DNA of 64,000 nucleotides from Thermocrispum agreste DSM 44070 (lineage in GTDB: Bacteria; Actinomycetota; Actinomycetes; Mycobacteriales; Pseudonocardiaceae): positions 672,648 through 736,647 of the forward strand of contig NZ_KE386604.1 in assembly GCF_000427905.1 (NCBI RefSeq), given 5' to 3'. The translations under genes were made by a program, and so were the position numbers. Positions 45,291-55,727 of the stretch are shown piece by piece. Within the stretch, counting starts at the first letter, position 1; the number at the start of each line of letters is the position of its first letter. The notes beneath the pieces were generated by a model, which worked only from the letters and a program-made list of their open reading frames with translations, did no database searches and was not told the DNA's origin.

Positions 45291-46174
45291 GGCGGGGCCT
45301 TCCAGTACTCGGGGTGCCGGTCGCGTCCGGGGAACCGGGCGGGGGATCCCGGTGAAACGGCGTCGGGGGCGCCGCTTCCGTGTCGTCCCGGAGGACGGCC
45401 CGTCCCGTTCGTGACCGGTTTGTAATGGGGACCGCGCGACTGTAACGAATCGGTACCGCTCGGTGCAAGATCCCCTCGGCGGTCTGGGCCAAGTGAGTGG
45501 CGAAGATCGCGGGCCAAGCTGGGGTGATCACCGACGGTAGTTTCCGATTTACGCCGTTTGAGGTGACGCGCGTCACGTATTCGACTGCCCGAAGGGGCGG
45601 CCGAAGTGGCTCGCCGTCCTGCTCGCACCCGTCCTCTTACGGGTCGGCCGGCTGCCTTTTGGCGGGCCGACCGGTCGCCGCCGGTCGCCTTCTCGCGGGT
45701 CGACCGGTCGCCTTCTGACGGGGCGCCAACGGCCTTCTTACGGGGCGGCAGGCCCGGGTTGTTCCGTCGAACAGGCGGTTGTTCGCACGCGTGGGGCGTT
45801 GCTGTGTCGTCGAGGCAGCGTTGCAGTGCTGTGTCGTCGAAGTGCAGAAAACGAGGTGCAGAGCACGCAGAGAACTCTGTCAGCGAGGCTCAGCGCAGAG
45901 CCGGTCGAGCTACGCCGAGCGGGAGGCACGTGGGGCGCGAAGCGGACCGGGCAGGGGGCGAAGCCGATCGGGCAGGGGGCGAAGCCGGCCGAGCGGGCCT
46001 GGGCGGGGCAGGAGGTAGCCGCGCGCCGGGAGAGCTGCCCGCGGGTGCGGATGCGGAGTCACGATCCCGTGCGGAGGTAGCCGCGGGCGAAGCGAGCTGC
46101 CATGGCCCCACCCGTGCGCTGGTCCGATCGGGCACCCGCGCCGCGTGGCGCCGGAGACTGTGCCGAAGGCTTGC
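45291..46174. other. Long intergenic region with the M23 promoter and slippage repeats
   Basis: No convincing gene. At 45439-45444 there is a TACAGT -10 (minus strand) for the M23 peptidase, whose ~140-nt leader holds GC hairpins (ACCGGGATCC... region). Beyond it lie two copies of GACCGGTCGCC near 45669 and 45702, a 14-bp direct repeat TGCTGTGTCGTCGA (45800 and 45827), and a 21-bp tandem pair starting CGGGCAGGGGGCGAAGCC (45948-45968 and 45969-45989). Confidence 0.5.
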
Positions 46175-46180
46175 TACGTT
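46175..46180 (+). promoter_or_regulatory. -10 element (TACGTT) of a leaderless promoter
   Basis: TACGTT followed by 8 nt and the ATG at 46189. There is no ribosome-binding site. Confidence 0.55.
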
Positions 46181-46188
46181 CGCAAGCA

Positions 46189-47970
46189 ATGCCTGCTACA
46201 TCGCGCTCCAGCACCGCGAGGACGGCGGGGCCGTCGGCCGAGACGGCTGGGACAGCCACCGGCTCCCGGCTGTCTGTCCCCGTCCTGGCTGCCGCCGGGG
46301 TGTCGGCCGCGGCCTTGGCTGGCGGCGCGCTGATCGGAGTCGTGCACGAGGGTCCGGAGAGTGGCCGCCCGGCCTTCACTTCGTGGCCGCTGCTGGTGGT
46401 CCTCGCCGTCGCGCCCGCGGCAGCCGCCTGGCTGCTGGTGGTCCGCGGCCGCTCCGCGACGGCCGCAGGGCTGCTGATCGGCGTGGCGGCGCTGGCCCCG
46501 GGCCGGGCGATCGTGGACGCGCAGTTCGCCGTGGACGCTTCCCGGGCCATGCGGCCGGAGTTCCTCGTTCCTGGTTCGGTGAGCGCCGAGCCCGCCTTCG
46601 GCGGACTCCTCCTGCTGCTGGCCGGCCATGCGGCGGCGGTGGTCGCCGGAGTGCTGGCGGCGCGCGCGGCTGTGGCCCTGCCCGACGATGCGCAAGGTCC
46701 GGACCGGGGTGTTCGTGGTCTCGGTGTCCTGGCGGTCGGGGCGGCGTTGGCGCTCGCCGTCGGCGTGCTGATGCCGCCGTACGACTCGGCCGATGCGAAC
46801 CTGCTGGACGGCTCGGCGCTGGACGGTCCGGCGCTCGTGGTGCTCGGATCGCTGGCGATCGGGCTCGCCGCGATCGGAGCGGTCGTGACCGCACTCACAG
46901 TGCCGTCATGGGGTCGGTTCACCGGCGTGCTGGCCGGCGTCGCCGTCGCGGGTGCTTCGCTGGCACTGCCGAACCTCGTCGGGGTGGCAATGCAGTCCTG
47001 GCTGTCCCTGGCCGCCGGACCGATCCTGGTCGTCGGCGCGGCCGTCGTCCTGCTGGCCGTTCCCATCGCGGGCTCGGTCGGAATCGCCGGCACGGGCGCG
47101 CCGCATGCCGAGACCGACAGCGCTCCGAGGGATGTCGGCAAGAGCGCGGGCCGGAATGCCTACCGCGTGGGCTCGGGCCCGCAATGGCTGTATGTCCTCG
47201 GCGGCGCGTTCGCCGTGTCGGCTGCCGTCGGCGCGGTGGTGGCGGCCCGCCAGCCGCTGGTGCAGACGTCGGCGGGCGGGGCGGCCGTCCTGTCGGATGC
47301 GCAGGCCGTATTGATTCCGGCGGGGATCGTGCTCGGTGTGCTCGGCGTCGGCTTGCTGATTCCGCGGCTGGCCGAGCCGGTTCGCCCGGCCGTCGCGGTG
47401 GCGTGGGCCGGTGTCGTGCTGGCCGTCGGACCCGCGCTGCAGTTGGCCGTTGCCGCGCCGGACGTCCTGGTGGACGCGACGGCAGGGCCCGGCGCCGTGT
47501 ACGCGGCGCTCGCGGCCGGAGCCGCTGCACTGGCCGGCGGGTGTGCGGCGGCGGCCGGAGTGCTGGAACGGGACGGGGTGCCCGGTGTCACGAGCCCCGC
47601 GGCAGAACGATGGCTCGTGTTGCCTGCCGCGGCCCTGGCCGTCGGGGCCTTCGTTTTCCCAACGGCCGAGTCGGCCGATCAGTACCGGGGTGCCGCCCTG
47701 CTGCACCCCGTCGACGTCGCGTTCGGCGGCACGCTGGTCGCCGTGGCGGTCGCGGCGGGTGCACTGATCCTGGTCCCGTGGAGCCGAGCGGCACGCGCCG
47801 TCGGGACGCTGGTCGGTGTGCTGTCCGTGCTCCTGCTCCGCGCGCTGGAACCGCTGCTGGTTTCCGCGGCCGCCGGGGTGGGCGTGTGGCTGGCGTGCGG
47901 CTGCGCCGCGCTGGTGATCGTCCTGCTGGTGCTGGTGGTGCGCCGAATGCACGCCGAGAGTGATCGGTGA
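46189..47970 (+). CDS. Polytopic membrane protein of unknown function
   Basis: 593 residues from ATG 46189; the longer frame to 46102 is rejected because of the leaderless -10. After a Ser/Thr/Ala-rich N-terminus (1-28) about 13-15 hydrophobic segments follow, nearly all Ala/Val/Leu/Gly, with short loops. The only larger loops are at ~295-330 (PHAETDSAPRDVGKSAGRNAYRVGSGPQW begins PHAETDSAPRD) and ~465-490. It ends RRMHAESDR. I do not recognise a transporter signature. It is inserted between the M23 peptidase and sucC relative to mycobacteria, and is probably lineage-specific. Confidence 0.82.
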   Translation: MPATSRSSTARTAGPSAETAGTATGSRLSVPVLAAAGVSAAALAGGALIGVVHEGPESGRPAFTSWPLLVVLAVAPAAAAWLLVVRGRSATAAGLLIGVAALAPGRAIVDAQFAVDASRAMRPEFLVPGSVSAEPAFGGLLLLLAGHAAAVVAGVLAARAAVALPDDAQGPDRGVRGLGVLAVGAALALAVGVLMPPYDSADANLLDGSALDGPALVVLGSLAIGLAAIGAVVTALTVPSWGRFTGVLAGVAVAGASLALPNLVGVAMQSWLSLAAGPILVVGAAVVLLAVPIAGSVGIAGTGAPHAETDSAPRDVGKSAGRNAYRVGSGPQWLYVLGGAFAVSAAVGAVVAARQPLVQTSAGGAAVLSDAQAVLIPAGIVLGVLGVGLLIPRLAEPVRPAVAVAWAGVVLAVGPALQLAVAAPDVLVDATAGPGAVYAALAAGAAALAGGCAAAAGVLERDGVPGVTSPAAERWLVLPAAALAVGAFVFPTAESADQYRGAALLHPVDVAFGGTLVAVAVAAGALILVPWSRAARAVGTLVGVLSVLLLRALEPLLVSAAAGVGVWLACGCAALVIVLLVLVVRRMHAESDR

Positions 47971-48014
47971 CCCACTTCACCGGCCTCCGGCTGCAGGTTT
48001 ACCGGGCGAGTCGC

Positions 48015-48107
48015 TAGGGTCACTGTGTCACAGAACTGTCCGGAAGCTGTCCCGCAGTTGTTCCGACAGTCGTTCCACAACGACGTGTCGTCAGGAGATG
48101 CTCCACG
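48015..48107 (+). promoter_or_regulatory. sucC promoter (-10 TAGGGT) and structured 5' leader
   Basis: TAGGGT at 48015-48020 gives an ~80-nt leader. The leader has a hairpin with arms ACTGTCCGGAA and TTCCGACAGT, a second perfect one GTCGTT-CCAC-AACGAC (48069-48084), then AGGAGA before the GTG. No known riboswitch was recognised. Confidence 0.5.
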
Positions 48108-49286
48108 GTGGACCTCTACGAGTACCAGGCGAGGAATGTCTTCGCCGCCCACGGCGTCCCGGTGCTGCCGGGATCCGTGGCAGCTACCCCGGAAGAAGCA
48201 CGCGCTGCGGCCGAGAAGATCGGCGGCCAGGTGGTGGTCAAGGCCCAGGTGAAGACCGGCGGGCGGGGTAAGGCCGGTGGCGTGAAGCTGGCCGACACCC
48301 CGGACGAAGCCCGTGAGAAGGCCGAAGCCATCCTCGGGATGGACATCAAGGGCCACATCACCCGGAAGGTTCTGGTCGCGCAGGCCTCCGACATCGCGGA
48401 GGAGTACTACTTCTCCTTCCTGCTGGACCGCGCCAACCGATCGTTCTTGTGCATCGCCTCCGCGGAAGGCGGCGTGGAGATCGAGCAGGTCGCCAAGGAG
48501 AAGCCGGAAGCGGTGGCCAAGATCCCGATCGACCCGCTCTCCGGGGTCGACCTGGCCAAGGCGCGGGAGATCGCGGCCGCGGCCAACTACCCGGAGGCGA
48601 TCCGGGACGCCGCGGCGGAAGTCATCGTCAAGCTGTGGGAGACCTTCGTGGCCGAGGACGCCACGCTGGTCGAGGTCAACCCGATGGTGCGCGACCCGCA
48701 GGACAGGATCATCGCGCTGGACGGCAAGGTGACGCTGGACGACAACGCCGCGTTCCGGCAGCCGGGGCACGCCGAGCTGGTGGACGTCCAGGCCGAGGAT
48801 CCGCTCGAGGCCAAGGCGAAGGCCAAGGGCCTCAACTACGTCAAGCTGGACGGGCAGGTCGGCATCATCGGCAACGGCGCGGGCCTGGTCATGTCCACGC
48901 TGGACGTGGTCGCCTACGCCGGGGAGAAGCACGGCGGGGTGAAGCCGGCGAACTTCCTCGACATCGGCGGCGGCGCCTCCGCGGACGTGATGGCGGCGGG
49001 CCTCGAGGTCATCCTGAGCGACCCCGACGTCAAGAGCGTTTTCGTCAACGTCTTCGGCGGCATCACCGCGTGCGACGCGGTGGCCAACGGGATCGTGCAG
49101 GCCTTCAAGCTGCTCGAGGAGCGCGGCGAGACGATCGACAAACCGCTGGTCGTGCGGCTGGACGGCAACAACGCCGACGAGGGCCGCCGGATCCTCGACG
49201 AGGCGAAGCTGCCCGGCGTGCAGCGGGTGGACACGATGGACGAAGCGGCCGACAAAGCCGCCGAGCTCGCGAACGCGGGGGTCTGA
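48108..49286 (+). CDS. sucC: Succinate--CoA ligase (ADP-forming), beta subunit
   Basis: 392 residues from a GTG start ([22 protein letters not shown]). The ATP-grasp domain (~1-235) carries [20 protein letters not shown] (core [14 protein letters not shown]) and EVNPMV; the CoA-ligase-like domain (~240-392) has [19 protein letters not shown] and [10 protein letters not shown]-cycle substrate-level phosphorylation in complex with SucD, whose gene starts 5 nt after the stop. Confidence 0.98.
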   Translation: MDLYEYQARNVFAAHGVPVLPGSVAATPEEARAAAEKIGGQVVVKAQVKTGGRGKAGGVKLADTPDEAREKAEAILGMDIKGHITRKVLVAQASDIAEEYYFSFLLDRANRSFLCIASAEGGVEIEQVAKEKPEAVAKIPIDPLSGVDLAKAREIAAAANYPEAIRDAAAEVIVKLWETFVAEDATLVEVNPMVRDPQDRIIALDGKVTLDDNAAFRQPGHAELVDVQAEDPLEAKAKAKGLNYVKLDGQVGIIGNGAGLVMSTLDVVAYAGEKHGGVKPANFLDIGGGASADVMAAGLEVILSDPDVKSVFVNVFGGITACDAVANGIVQAFKLLEERGETIDKPLVVRLDGNNADEGRRILDEAKLPGVQRVDTMDEAADKAAELANAGV

Positions 49287-49291
49287 CAGCG

Positions 49292-50179
49292 ATGGCTATC
49301 TTCCTCAACGAGAACTCCAAGATCATCGTCCAGGGCATGACGGGCTCGGAGGGCACCAAGCACACCGCCCGCATGCTGGCCTCCGGTGCGAACGTCGTCG
49401 GCGGCGTCAACGCCCGCAAGGCGGGCCAGCAGGTCGAGATCGGCGGCAAGACGCTCACCGTGTACGGCACGGTCAAGGAGGCCATGGCGGAAACCGGCGC
49501 GAACGTGTCGGTGCTGTTCGTGCCGCCGAAGTTCGCCAAGGACGCGGTGATCGAGGCGATCGACGCCGAGATCGAACTGGCCGTGGTGATCACCGAAGGC
49601 ATCCCGGTGCACGACTCGGCGTACTTCTGGGCGCACGCCAAGGCGAAGGGCAACAAGACCCGCATCATCGGGCCGAACTGCCCGGGCGTGATCAGCCCCG
49701 GCAAGTCCAACGCGGGCATCATCCCCGCCGACATCACCGGTCCCGGCAAGATCGGCCTGGTGTCCAAGTCGGGGACGCTGACCTACCAGCTGATGTACGA
49801 GCTGCGGGACATCGGCATCAGCACCGCGGTGGGCATCGGCGGTGACCCGGTCATCGGCACCACGCACATCGACGCGCTGGAGGCCTTCGAGCAGGACCCG
49901 GAGACCTCGCTCATCGTGATGATCGGCGAGATCGGCGGGGACGCCGAGGAGCGGGCCGCGGAGTTCATCAAGGCCAACGTGACCAAGCCGGTGGTCGGCT
50001 ACGTCGCTGGCTTCACTGCCCCGGAGGGCAAGACGATGGGCCATGCGGGCGCGATCGTCTCCGGATCGTCCGGTACCGCGGCGGCCAAGAAGGAGGCCTT
50101 GGAGGCCGCGGGCGTGCGGGTCGGCAAGACCCCCAGCGAGACCGCGGAAATCGCGCGCGAACTGTACAAGGCGCTCTGA
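49292..50179 (+). CDS. sucD: Succinate--CoA ligase (ADP-forming), alpha subunit
   Basis: 295 residues from ATG 49292. The CoA-binding Rossmann domain (~1-130) has [15 protein letters not shown]. The phospho-His is His251 in [10 protein letters not shown], which carries phosphate between succinyl phosphate and the nucleotide on Suc[20 protein letters not shown] is the conserved central motif. A longer frame to the left lies within sucC and is rejected. A long hairpin follows. Confidence 0.98.
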   Translation: MAIFLNENSKIIVQGMTGSEGTKHTARMLASGANVVGGVNARKAGQQVEIGGKTLTVYGTVKEAMAETGANVSVLFVPPKFAKDAVIEAIDAEIELAVVITEGIPVHDSAYFWAHAKAKGNKTRIIGPNCPGVISPGKSNAGIIPADITGPGKIGLVSKSGTLTYQLMYELRDIGISTAVGIGGDPVIGTTHIDALEAFEQDPETSLIVMIGEIGGDAEERAAEFIKANVTKPVVGYVAGFTAPEGKTMGHAGAIVSGSSGTAAAKKEALEAAGVRVGKTPSETAEIARELYKAL

Positions 50180-50211
50180 ACCGCCAGGCGTCGGTTCAAG
50201 ATCGCCTGATC

Positions 50212-50254
50212 GAAGGGCGTTTCGGCCACCGTGTGGGTGGCGGGAACGCCCTTC
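50212..50254 (+). terminator. Terminator hairpin after sucD
   Basis: Outer arms GAAGGGCGTT / AACGCCCTTC (50212-50221 and 50245-50254) with an inner GCCACC-GTGT-GGGTGGC stem, 32 nt after the sucD stop. Confidence 0.7.
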
Positions 50255-50412
50255 GGCGTATTCTTCGCCAAGGCGTCCGGCGAACGCAGTGAAACCGACG
50301 CGCCTCGGCGCACGTCGGAGCGGCGAAGTCGGCTAGTGTCCGCGCACGACGTGCCAGGTCCACGCGGCGCGTGGTGTCGGCCCGAGATCCCCAGACACAA
50401 CAGGAGAGACGG

Positions 50413-51048
50413 ATGAACTTCCCGAGCGGTGGGTTCCCTGCGCAGGGGCCGCAGCAACAGCAGCAGGGCGGCCAGTTCTACCCACAGCAGCAACAGCACA
50501 TGGCAGGCAAGAAGATCGACATCGGGATGATCCTCAACCTCGTCGTGGCCTTCCTCGGCCTGCTGGTGCTGTTCTTCGGGTTCATCAACCTCGGGGGTGA
50601 CAGGAGCTTCTACGAGTACAGCTTGGGCTGGGTGCCGGGGCTCTACCTACTTGCCGGCCTGGCCGCGTTGATCGGCATTCTTCCCGGCGACGCCAAGACC
50701 GGGGCGTGGCCTGCGGCGGTCTCCCTGACGGCCACGTTCGGCTTCCTTTTCACGGTCTTCGAGATCACTGGCGAGATGCAGGCGGGCGGCGTGCTGGTGC
50801 TGATCTTCGGCATCCTGCAGACGCTGGTGGCGGTCGCCGCCTACCTGTTCGGCGAGCAGATCATCAAGCTCCCGGCGGGTGGCCAGCCCGGTTTCGGCCA
50901 GCCCGGTTTCGGCCAGCCCGGGGGTTTCGGCCCGCAGCAGCCGCAGCAACACCAGCAGTTCGGCCAGCCGGGTGGCCAGCAGCAGGCGCAGCAGCCCACC
51001 ACCTACACCGGTCACCAGGGGCAGTTCTCGCAGCCCCCGCAGAGCTGA
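50413..51048 (+). CDS. DUF5336 membrane protein (Rv0954/34-kDa antigen-like)
   Basis: 211 residues from ATG 50413, with AGGAGAG upstream. A Gln/Gly/Pro-rich N-terminus (1-30), four membrane segments (~36-58, ~73-90, ~98-117, ~124-145), and a Gln/Gly/Pro-rich tail containing GFGQP repeats (tandem at nucleotide level, 50889-50925). It corresponds to Rv0954 in M. tuberculosis, reported as part of the cell-division complex, and it occupies the same place between sucCD and the perM gene. The nucleotide repeat makes the tail prone to length change. Confidence 0.88.
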   Translation: MNFPSGGFPAQGPQQQQQGGQFYPQQQQHMAGKKIDIGMILNLVVAFLGLLVLFFGFINLGGDRSFYEYSLGWVPGLYLLAGLAALIGILPGDAKTGAWPAAVSLTATFGFLFTVFEITGEMQAGGVLVLIFGILQTLVAVAAYLFGEQIIKLPAGGQPGFGQPGFGQPGGFGPQQPQQHQQFGQPGGQQQAQQPTTYTGHQGQFSQPPQS

Positions 51049-51196
51049 CCGCACGACGCACGTCCACGGCCGGCGTTCCGGGCGGAATGCCGGCCGTTGT
51101 GCTGCCGCCCGCCGGTTCCTCAGCCGGGTGGGTGTCGACACATCGCGGCGCGCCTACCCCCGGACGGGCTAATCCGGATGTCAAGCTGCAGTCACG

Positions 51197-52654
51197 ATGG
51201 TGAGGCAGACAATCGCCCGCGGCGCCAGGACGGAGCGCATCCGCGTGCTGCTGGCGGCGGCGATCTTGCCGCTGGCGGCAGGGTACGCGGCCGTGGCCGC
51301 GCTGCTCGCGGTGGTCGCCGCACTGGCCACCCAGGCGTCGTTCCAGCCGGAACAGATCCTGCTCGCCGCCGCGCCGGGCTGGCTCGGTGCGCACCAGGTG
51401 CCGTTGACGTTGAACGGCAGATCCTTGGCGATGCTGCCGATGGGGTTGACCGTGCTGGTCGGCGTTCTCGTGGCGCGGGCGGCGGCGGGCGCGGCGGAAC
51501 GGCTGGGCGGACGCAGGACGCATCGGGCCGCCGTGATCGTCGGGACCATCGCGGCGGCGCATGCGATCGCCGGGGTGAGCATCGCCATCGCTTCCTACGG
51601 AGCCCGGTTGTCCGCGGACCCGCTGGAGTCCTTCTTCATTCCCGGTCTCATCGCGGCGGCAGCGGCGACGATCGGCCTGATCCGGCCCTGCGGGCTCGCG
51701 GCCGCCGTGCGGCCGTACCTCGTTCCGGCGGCCACCGCGGGCATTCGCGCCGGGATGCTGGGGCTCGTCGGGCTGCTGACGGTGGGAAGCGTCGTTTTCA
51801 CGGTCGCATCGGTGTTGTCCGCTCCGCAGGCGCAAGGACTGTTCGCCGCGGGCGCGCCCGGTTTCGGCAGCGGTCTCGGCATGCTGCTGCTGTGCCTGGC
51901 CTACGTGCCGAACGCCGTGCTGGCATCGGTCGGATTCGTGGTCGGGCCGGGATTCGCGTTCGGTGACCTGCGGCTGAGCCTCTACTCGTACACGGCGGCC
52001 GACATGCCCGCGGTGCCCTTGCTGGCCGCGCTTCCCGAACAACCGGCCTCCTGGTGGCGCGCCCTGGTGGTGTTGCCGCTCGGCGTGGGCATGGCCGTCG
52101 GCATGCGGCTGCGGACGTCCTCCCCGAGCCCGCTGCACCGGGCCCGGTCGGTCGTCGTCGCTGGTGCGGTCGTCGGGTTCGGCATGGTCGTGCTCGGTGC
52201 GCTGGCGAGCGGCCGGATCGGCGCCAGGGGCGGATTGGCGCTGGATCTGGCCGCGGTGTCGGCGGCCGCGTTCTGCTGGATCGTCATTCCGGCGGGGCTC
52301 GTCGCGCATTTCGCCGGCGAGCGCCCGCCGAAGGTCGAACGGCGGAAGAGAGCCGGCGCCGGGACATCGTCGCCGGAAACCGCGGGCGAGCACGCGGATC
52401 AGCCGACGGTGGACGGCGAGGCAGAGCAAGCAGCGGCCGTGGACCAGGAGCAACCCGAAAAGCAGCAGGAGGACCGCGAGGCGGCCGAGCATCAGCCCGG
52501 ACAGCCCCCAGCGGACCAGCAGCAGGCAGATGATCGGCAGGCGGATGACGAGCCACCAGAGCCGAAGGACGCCAACGAGGCGCAGGCGAGTGCGGGCAAG
52601 CCAGCGGAGAGCAAGCCCACAGGTGACGATCCCGAAGAAGACGCGCAGCCGTGA
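51197..52654 (+). CDS. perM: DUF6350/PerM-like membrane protein, probable cell-division factor
   Basis: 485 residues. About ten hydrophobic segments cover residues ~15-380, and a long highly charged Glu/Gln/Ala/Asp tail (~390-485, QEQPEKQQEDREAAEHQPGQ-like) is cytoplasmic. By position (sucC, sucD, DUF5336, this gene, purN, purH) it matches Rv0955/PerM, an integral membrane protein needed for cell division under stress and linked to the divisome. The acidic tail is longer and more repetitive than I would expect. Homology is inferred from topology and synteny. Confidence 0.82.
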   Translation: MVRQTIARGARTERIRVLLAAAILPLAAGYAAVAALLAVVAALATQASFQPEQILLAAAPGWLGAHQVPLTLNGRSLAMLPMGLTVLVGVLVARAAAGAAERLGGRRTHRAAVIVGTIAAAHAIAGVSIAIASYGARLSADPLESFFIPGLIAAAAATIGLIRPCGLAAAVRPYLVPAATAGIRAGMLGLVGLLTVGSVVFTVASVLSAPQAQGLFAAGAPGFGSGLGMLLLCLAYVPNAVLASVGFVVGPGFAFGDLRLSLYSYTAADMPAVPLLAALPEQPASWWRALVVLPLGVGMAVGMRLRTSSPSPLHRARSVVVAGAVVGFGMVVLGALASGRIGARGGLALDLAAVSAAAFCWIVIPAGLVAHFAGERPPKVERRKRAGAGTSSPETAGEHADQPTVDGEAEQAAAVDQEQPEKQQEDREAAEHQPGQPPADQQQADDRQADDEPPEPKDANEAQASAGKPAESKPTGDDPEEDAQP

Positions 52655-52705
52655 CGTCTTCTAGGGTTGCTGGTGTCGTCATCCCGGTGAGAACGAGGCC
52701 CGTAG

Positions 52706-53374
52706 GTGCATAGCGAGTCGGAATCCCCCGCAGCAGCCGCCACGGACGGGGTGCGGGTCACGCTCCCGAACCCGGCTCGGCTGGTGGTCCTGGCCTCCGG
52801 ATCGGGCACGCTGTTGCAGACTTTGCTGGATGCTGCGGCGTCACCGGACTACCCGGCCGACGTGGTGGCGGTGGGGTCCGACCGGTCGAAGGCCATGGCG
52901 TTGCAGCGAGCGCGCGATGCCGGGGTGCCGGACTTCGTGGTCCGGCTCGCCGACCACGCCGACCGGGCCGAGTGGGACGCGGCGCTGACCGACGCCGTCA
53001 CGGCGTACCGTCCGGATCTGGTGGTCTCCGCCGGTTTCATGAAGCTGCTCGGCCCGCGTTTCCTGGCGCGGTTCAGCGCGCGTGTGATCAACAGCCATCC
53101 GGCGTTGCTGCCGTCGTTCCCCGGTATGCACGCGGTCCGTGACGCGCTGGCCGCGGGGGTCAAGGTGACCGGTACGACGGTGCATTTCGTCGACGCCGGG
53201 ATGGACACCGGGCCGATCATCGCGCGTCGTTCGGTGGAGGTGCTGCCCACCGACGACGAGGAGAGCTTGCACGAGCGGATCAAGGTCATCGAGCGGAGGC
53301 TGCTGGTCGACGTGGTCAGCACGTTGATCCGGCGCGGCTGCACCATCGTCGACGGGAGGGTCGAGATTCCATGA
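52706..53374 (+). CDS. purN: Phosphoribosylglycinamide formyltransferase
   Basis: 222 residues from GTG 52706 with a ~20-residue extension before the family core. It transfers formyl from 10-formyl-THF to GAR in purine synthesis. [11 protein letters not shown] binds phosphate, and the active site shows [12 protein letters not shown] (Asn/His) and [15 protein letters not shown] (Asp). A TAGGGT box at 52662 is a likely -10. The stop overlaps the purH ATG (ATGA). Confidence 0.97.
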   Translation: MHSESESPAAAATDGVRVTLPNPARLVVLASGSGTLLQTLLDAAASPDYPADVVAVGSDRSKAMALQRARDAGVPDFVVRLADHADRAEWDAALTDAVTAYRPDLVVSAGFMKLLGPRFLARFSARVINSHPALLPSFPGMHAVRDALAAGVKVTGTTVHFVDAGMDTGPIIARRSVEVLPTDDEESLHERIKVIERRLLVDVVSTLIRRGCTIVDGRVEIP

Positions 53375-54921
53375 CTGGTACGCGTCCGGTGAAGCGCGCC
53401 CTCATCGGGGTGTCGGACAAGACCGGGCTGGCCCGGCTGGCCACCGGCCTGCACGAGGCGGGCGTGGAGATCGTGTCGACCGGCGGCACGGCCAAGGCCA
53501 TCGCGGAGGCCGGCGTGCCGGTCGTCCCGGTGGAGCAGCTGACCGGGTTCCCCGAATCGCTCGACGGCCGGGTCAAGACGCTGCATCCGCACGTGCACGC
53601 CGGGCTGCTGGCGGACATGCGCAAACCCGCGCACGTCCGGCAGCTCGACGAGCTCGGCATCGCACCGTTCGACCTGCTGGTGGTGAATCTGTACCCGTTC
53701 GAGCAGACGGTGGCTTCGGGTGCCGCGCCGGCCGAGTGCGTCGAGCAGATCGACATCGGCGGACCGGCGATGGTGCGCGCGGCGGCCAAGAACCACCCGA
53801 GCGTGGCCGTGGTGGTGGATCCCGCTCGCTACGAGTGGGTGCTGGACCGGGTCGCCGCGGGCGGGTTCACGCTGGCCGAGCGGCAGCAGCTCGCTGCGCA
53901 GGCTTTTGCGCACACGGCGAGCTACGACGTGGCGGTCGCCTCCTACTTGAACAGCGTCGTGGCACCCGAGCCGGACACCGCGTTTCCCACGTGGGTGGGA
54001 GCTACCTGGCGGCGGGCCAACATGCTGCGGTACGGCGAGAACCCGCACCAGCAGGCGGCGTTGTACGTCTCGGGCCGCTCCGGCCTGGCGGCTGCACAGC
54101 AGCTGCACGGCAAGGAGATGTCGTACAACAACTACGTCGACGCCGACGCGGCCCTGCGGGCCGCCTACGACCACGAGCGGCCGGCGGTGGCGATCATCAA
54201 GCACGCCAACCCGTGCGGCATCGCGGTCGGCGCGGACGTCGCGGAAGCCCACCGCAAGGCGCACGCGTGCGATCCGCTGTCGGCGTTCGGCGGGGTGATC
54301 GCGGCGAACACCGAGGTGTCGGTGGCCATGGCCGAGCAGGTCGCCGAGATCTTCACCGAGGTCATCGTGGCCCCGTCGTACGAAGACGGCGCGGTCGAGG
54401 TGCTGCAGCGCAAGAAGAACGTGCGCATCCTGGTCTGTCCGCCGCCGGAGCGCACCGGAGCCGAGATGCGCGCGGTGTCCGGCGGCCTGTTGCTGCAGTC
54501 GCGCGACGCGGTGGACGCCGAGGGCGACGACCCGGCGAACTGGCAGCTGGTGTGCGGGCCGGCCGCGGACGCCACCACGCTGGCCGACCTGGAGTTCGCC
54601 TGGCGGGCGGTGCGGTCGGTGAAGTCCAACGCCATCCTGCTGGCGCACGACGGGGCGAGCGTCGGTGTCGGCATGGGTCAGGTCAACCGGGTCGACTCCT
54701 GTCGGCTCGCGGTGCAGCGTGCCGGTGACCGTGCCGTCGGGGCGGTCGCCGCCTCGGACGCCTTCTTCCCGTTCCCGGACGGTCTGGAAGTGCTCGCAAA
54801 GGGTGGCGTGCGGGCCGTGGTGCAGCCGGGCGGCTCGGTGCGGGATGCCGAAGTGATCGCCGCGGCGGAAGCGGCGAACGTGACGATGTACTTCACCGGG
54901 GTCCGGCACTTCGCCCACTGA
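53371..54921 (+). CDS. purH: Bifunctional AICAR transformylase / IMP cyclohydrolase
   Basis: 516 residues. The N-terminal MGS-like IMP cyclohydrolase (about 1-195; [32 protein letters not shown]) is followed by the AICAR transformylase (about 200-516; KHANPCG with the catalytic Lys-His). These are the last two steps to IMP, which guaB and guaA elsewhere in this window convert to GMP. It overlaps purN at its start and the convergent double-MerR gene by 29 bp at its end. Confidence 0.98.
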   Translation: MTGTRPVKRALIGVSDKTGLARLATGLHEAGVEIVSTGGTAKAIAEAGVPVVPVEQLTGFPESLDGRVKTLHPHVHAGLLADMRKPAHVRQLDELGIAPFDLLVVNLYPFEQTVASGAAPAECVEQIDIGGPAMVRAAAKNHPSVAVVVDPARYEWVLDRVAAGGFTLAERQQLAAQAFAHTASYDVAVASYLNSVVAPEPDTAFPTWVGATWRRANMLRYGENPHQQAALYVSGRSGLAAAQQLHGKEMSYNNYVDADAALRAAYDHERPAVAIIKHANPCGIAVGADVAEAHRKAHACDPLSAFGGVIAANTEVSVAMAEQVAEIFTEVIVAPSYEDGAVEVLQRKKNVRILVCPPPERTGAEMRAVSGGLLLQSRDAVDAEGDDPANWQLVCGPAADATTLADLEFAWRAVRSVKSNAILLAHDGASVGVGMGQVNRVDSCRLAVQRAGDRAVGAVAASDAFFPFPDGLEVLAKGGVRAVVQPGGSVRDAEVIAAAEAANVTMYFTGVRHFAH

Positions 54922-55651
54922 CCTCGTCGAGCGTGCCGGCCGGGCTTTCGGTTCGGTCGTCGCCGAGCAGCGCGGCCAGTGCGGCGGTGCCTGCCAGCAT
55001 CGCTTTCGAGCGTGCGTCGAGGGTTTCGTCGCGCGCGGCAAGCATCCGGTGTATGTCGTCGAGCTCGTGCTGCCTGCGAAGCTGCGGCATCACCTCAGCG
55101 AGCAGCGTGATCGGATATCCCGCTCGCCGTAGCTGATGGACGATGCGTGCATCGCGCACCTGGGCCGGTGTGTAGCGCCGGACCTTGGTGCCCGGGTCGC
55201 GGCTGGGAACGACCAGGCCTTCCGCGTCCCAGTGCCGCAGGGTCGACGGGCGCACGCCGAGCGCTTCGGCCAGCTCGGAAATCGTCATGGCGTCCGAGGG
55301 ACGAACGTCCGTGATCGGTTCGAGGGTGATCGTTTCGGCGGCTTGTTTGGCCATGGCGAGCTGCCGGCGCTGGCGGTCCAAGTCGGCGTGCGCCGCGTCC
55401 AGTCGTGCCAGGGCACCGGAGATGTCGCCCGCGTTGACCGCGCGCAGCACCTCCTTGGCTTCCGTCGGCCCCATTCCGGCAGCGAATCCGCGGTAGGCCC
55501 GCGCGGCGTGGATGTGCCTGTCCTGGTAGATGCGGTGGCCGGCCGGCGTGCGTTCCGCTGGCGGGATCACTCCGCCCTGTTCCAGCAGGCGAATCTGCTG
55601 GACGGAGTACCCGCTGCGGCGCGCCACGTCGACCGTTCGCACAACCCCCAC
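54893..55651 (-). CDS. MerR-family regulator with two tandem HTH domains
   Basis: 252 residues. Two complete MerR winged-HTH domains lie in one chain: residues ~4-70 ([24 protein letters not shown], then HRIYQD) and ~122-188 ([25 protein letters not shown], then VRRYTPAQV). Each is followed by a helix that could form a coiled coil (~80-105 and ~190-215). There is no effector domain. The two HTHs differ in sequence, so this is an old fusion. The gene is divergent from the frameshifted DUF6194 gene. The 76-bp gap holds ATGAA-N4-TTCAT, a candidate operator. Its last 29 bp overlap purH. Confidence 0.9.
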   Translation of the reverse strand: MGVVRTVDVARRSGYSVQQIRLLEQGGVIPPAERTPAGHRIYQDRHIHAARAYRGFAAGMGPTEAKEVLRAVNAGDISGALARLDAAHADLDRQRRQLAMAKQAAETITLEPITDVRPSDAMTISELAEALGVRPSTLRHWDAEGLVVPSRDPGTKVRRYTPAQVRDARIVHQLRRAGYPITLLAEVMPQLRRQHELDDIHRMLAARDETLDARSKAMLAGTAALAALLGDDRTESPAGTLDEVSGRSAGPR

Positions 55652-55727
55652 TTTCGAGTCGGGAGCTCCTGACCAGGGCGATTATCGACGAAAGTCGCCA
55701 TAAGCACTTCAATGAAACGCTTCATGC

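Noticed and set aside
45291-45444. Possible cyclic-di-AMP (ydaO-type) riboswitch in the M23 peptidase leader
   Set aside because: Such riboswitches are common before actinobacterial wall hydrolases and the ~140-nt leader is structured, but I could not find the conserved core motifs; a covariance-model search would decide.
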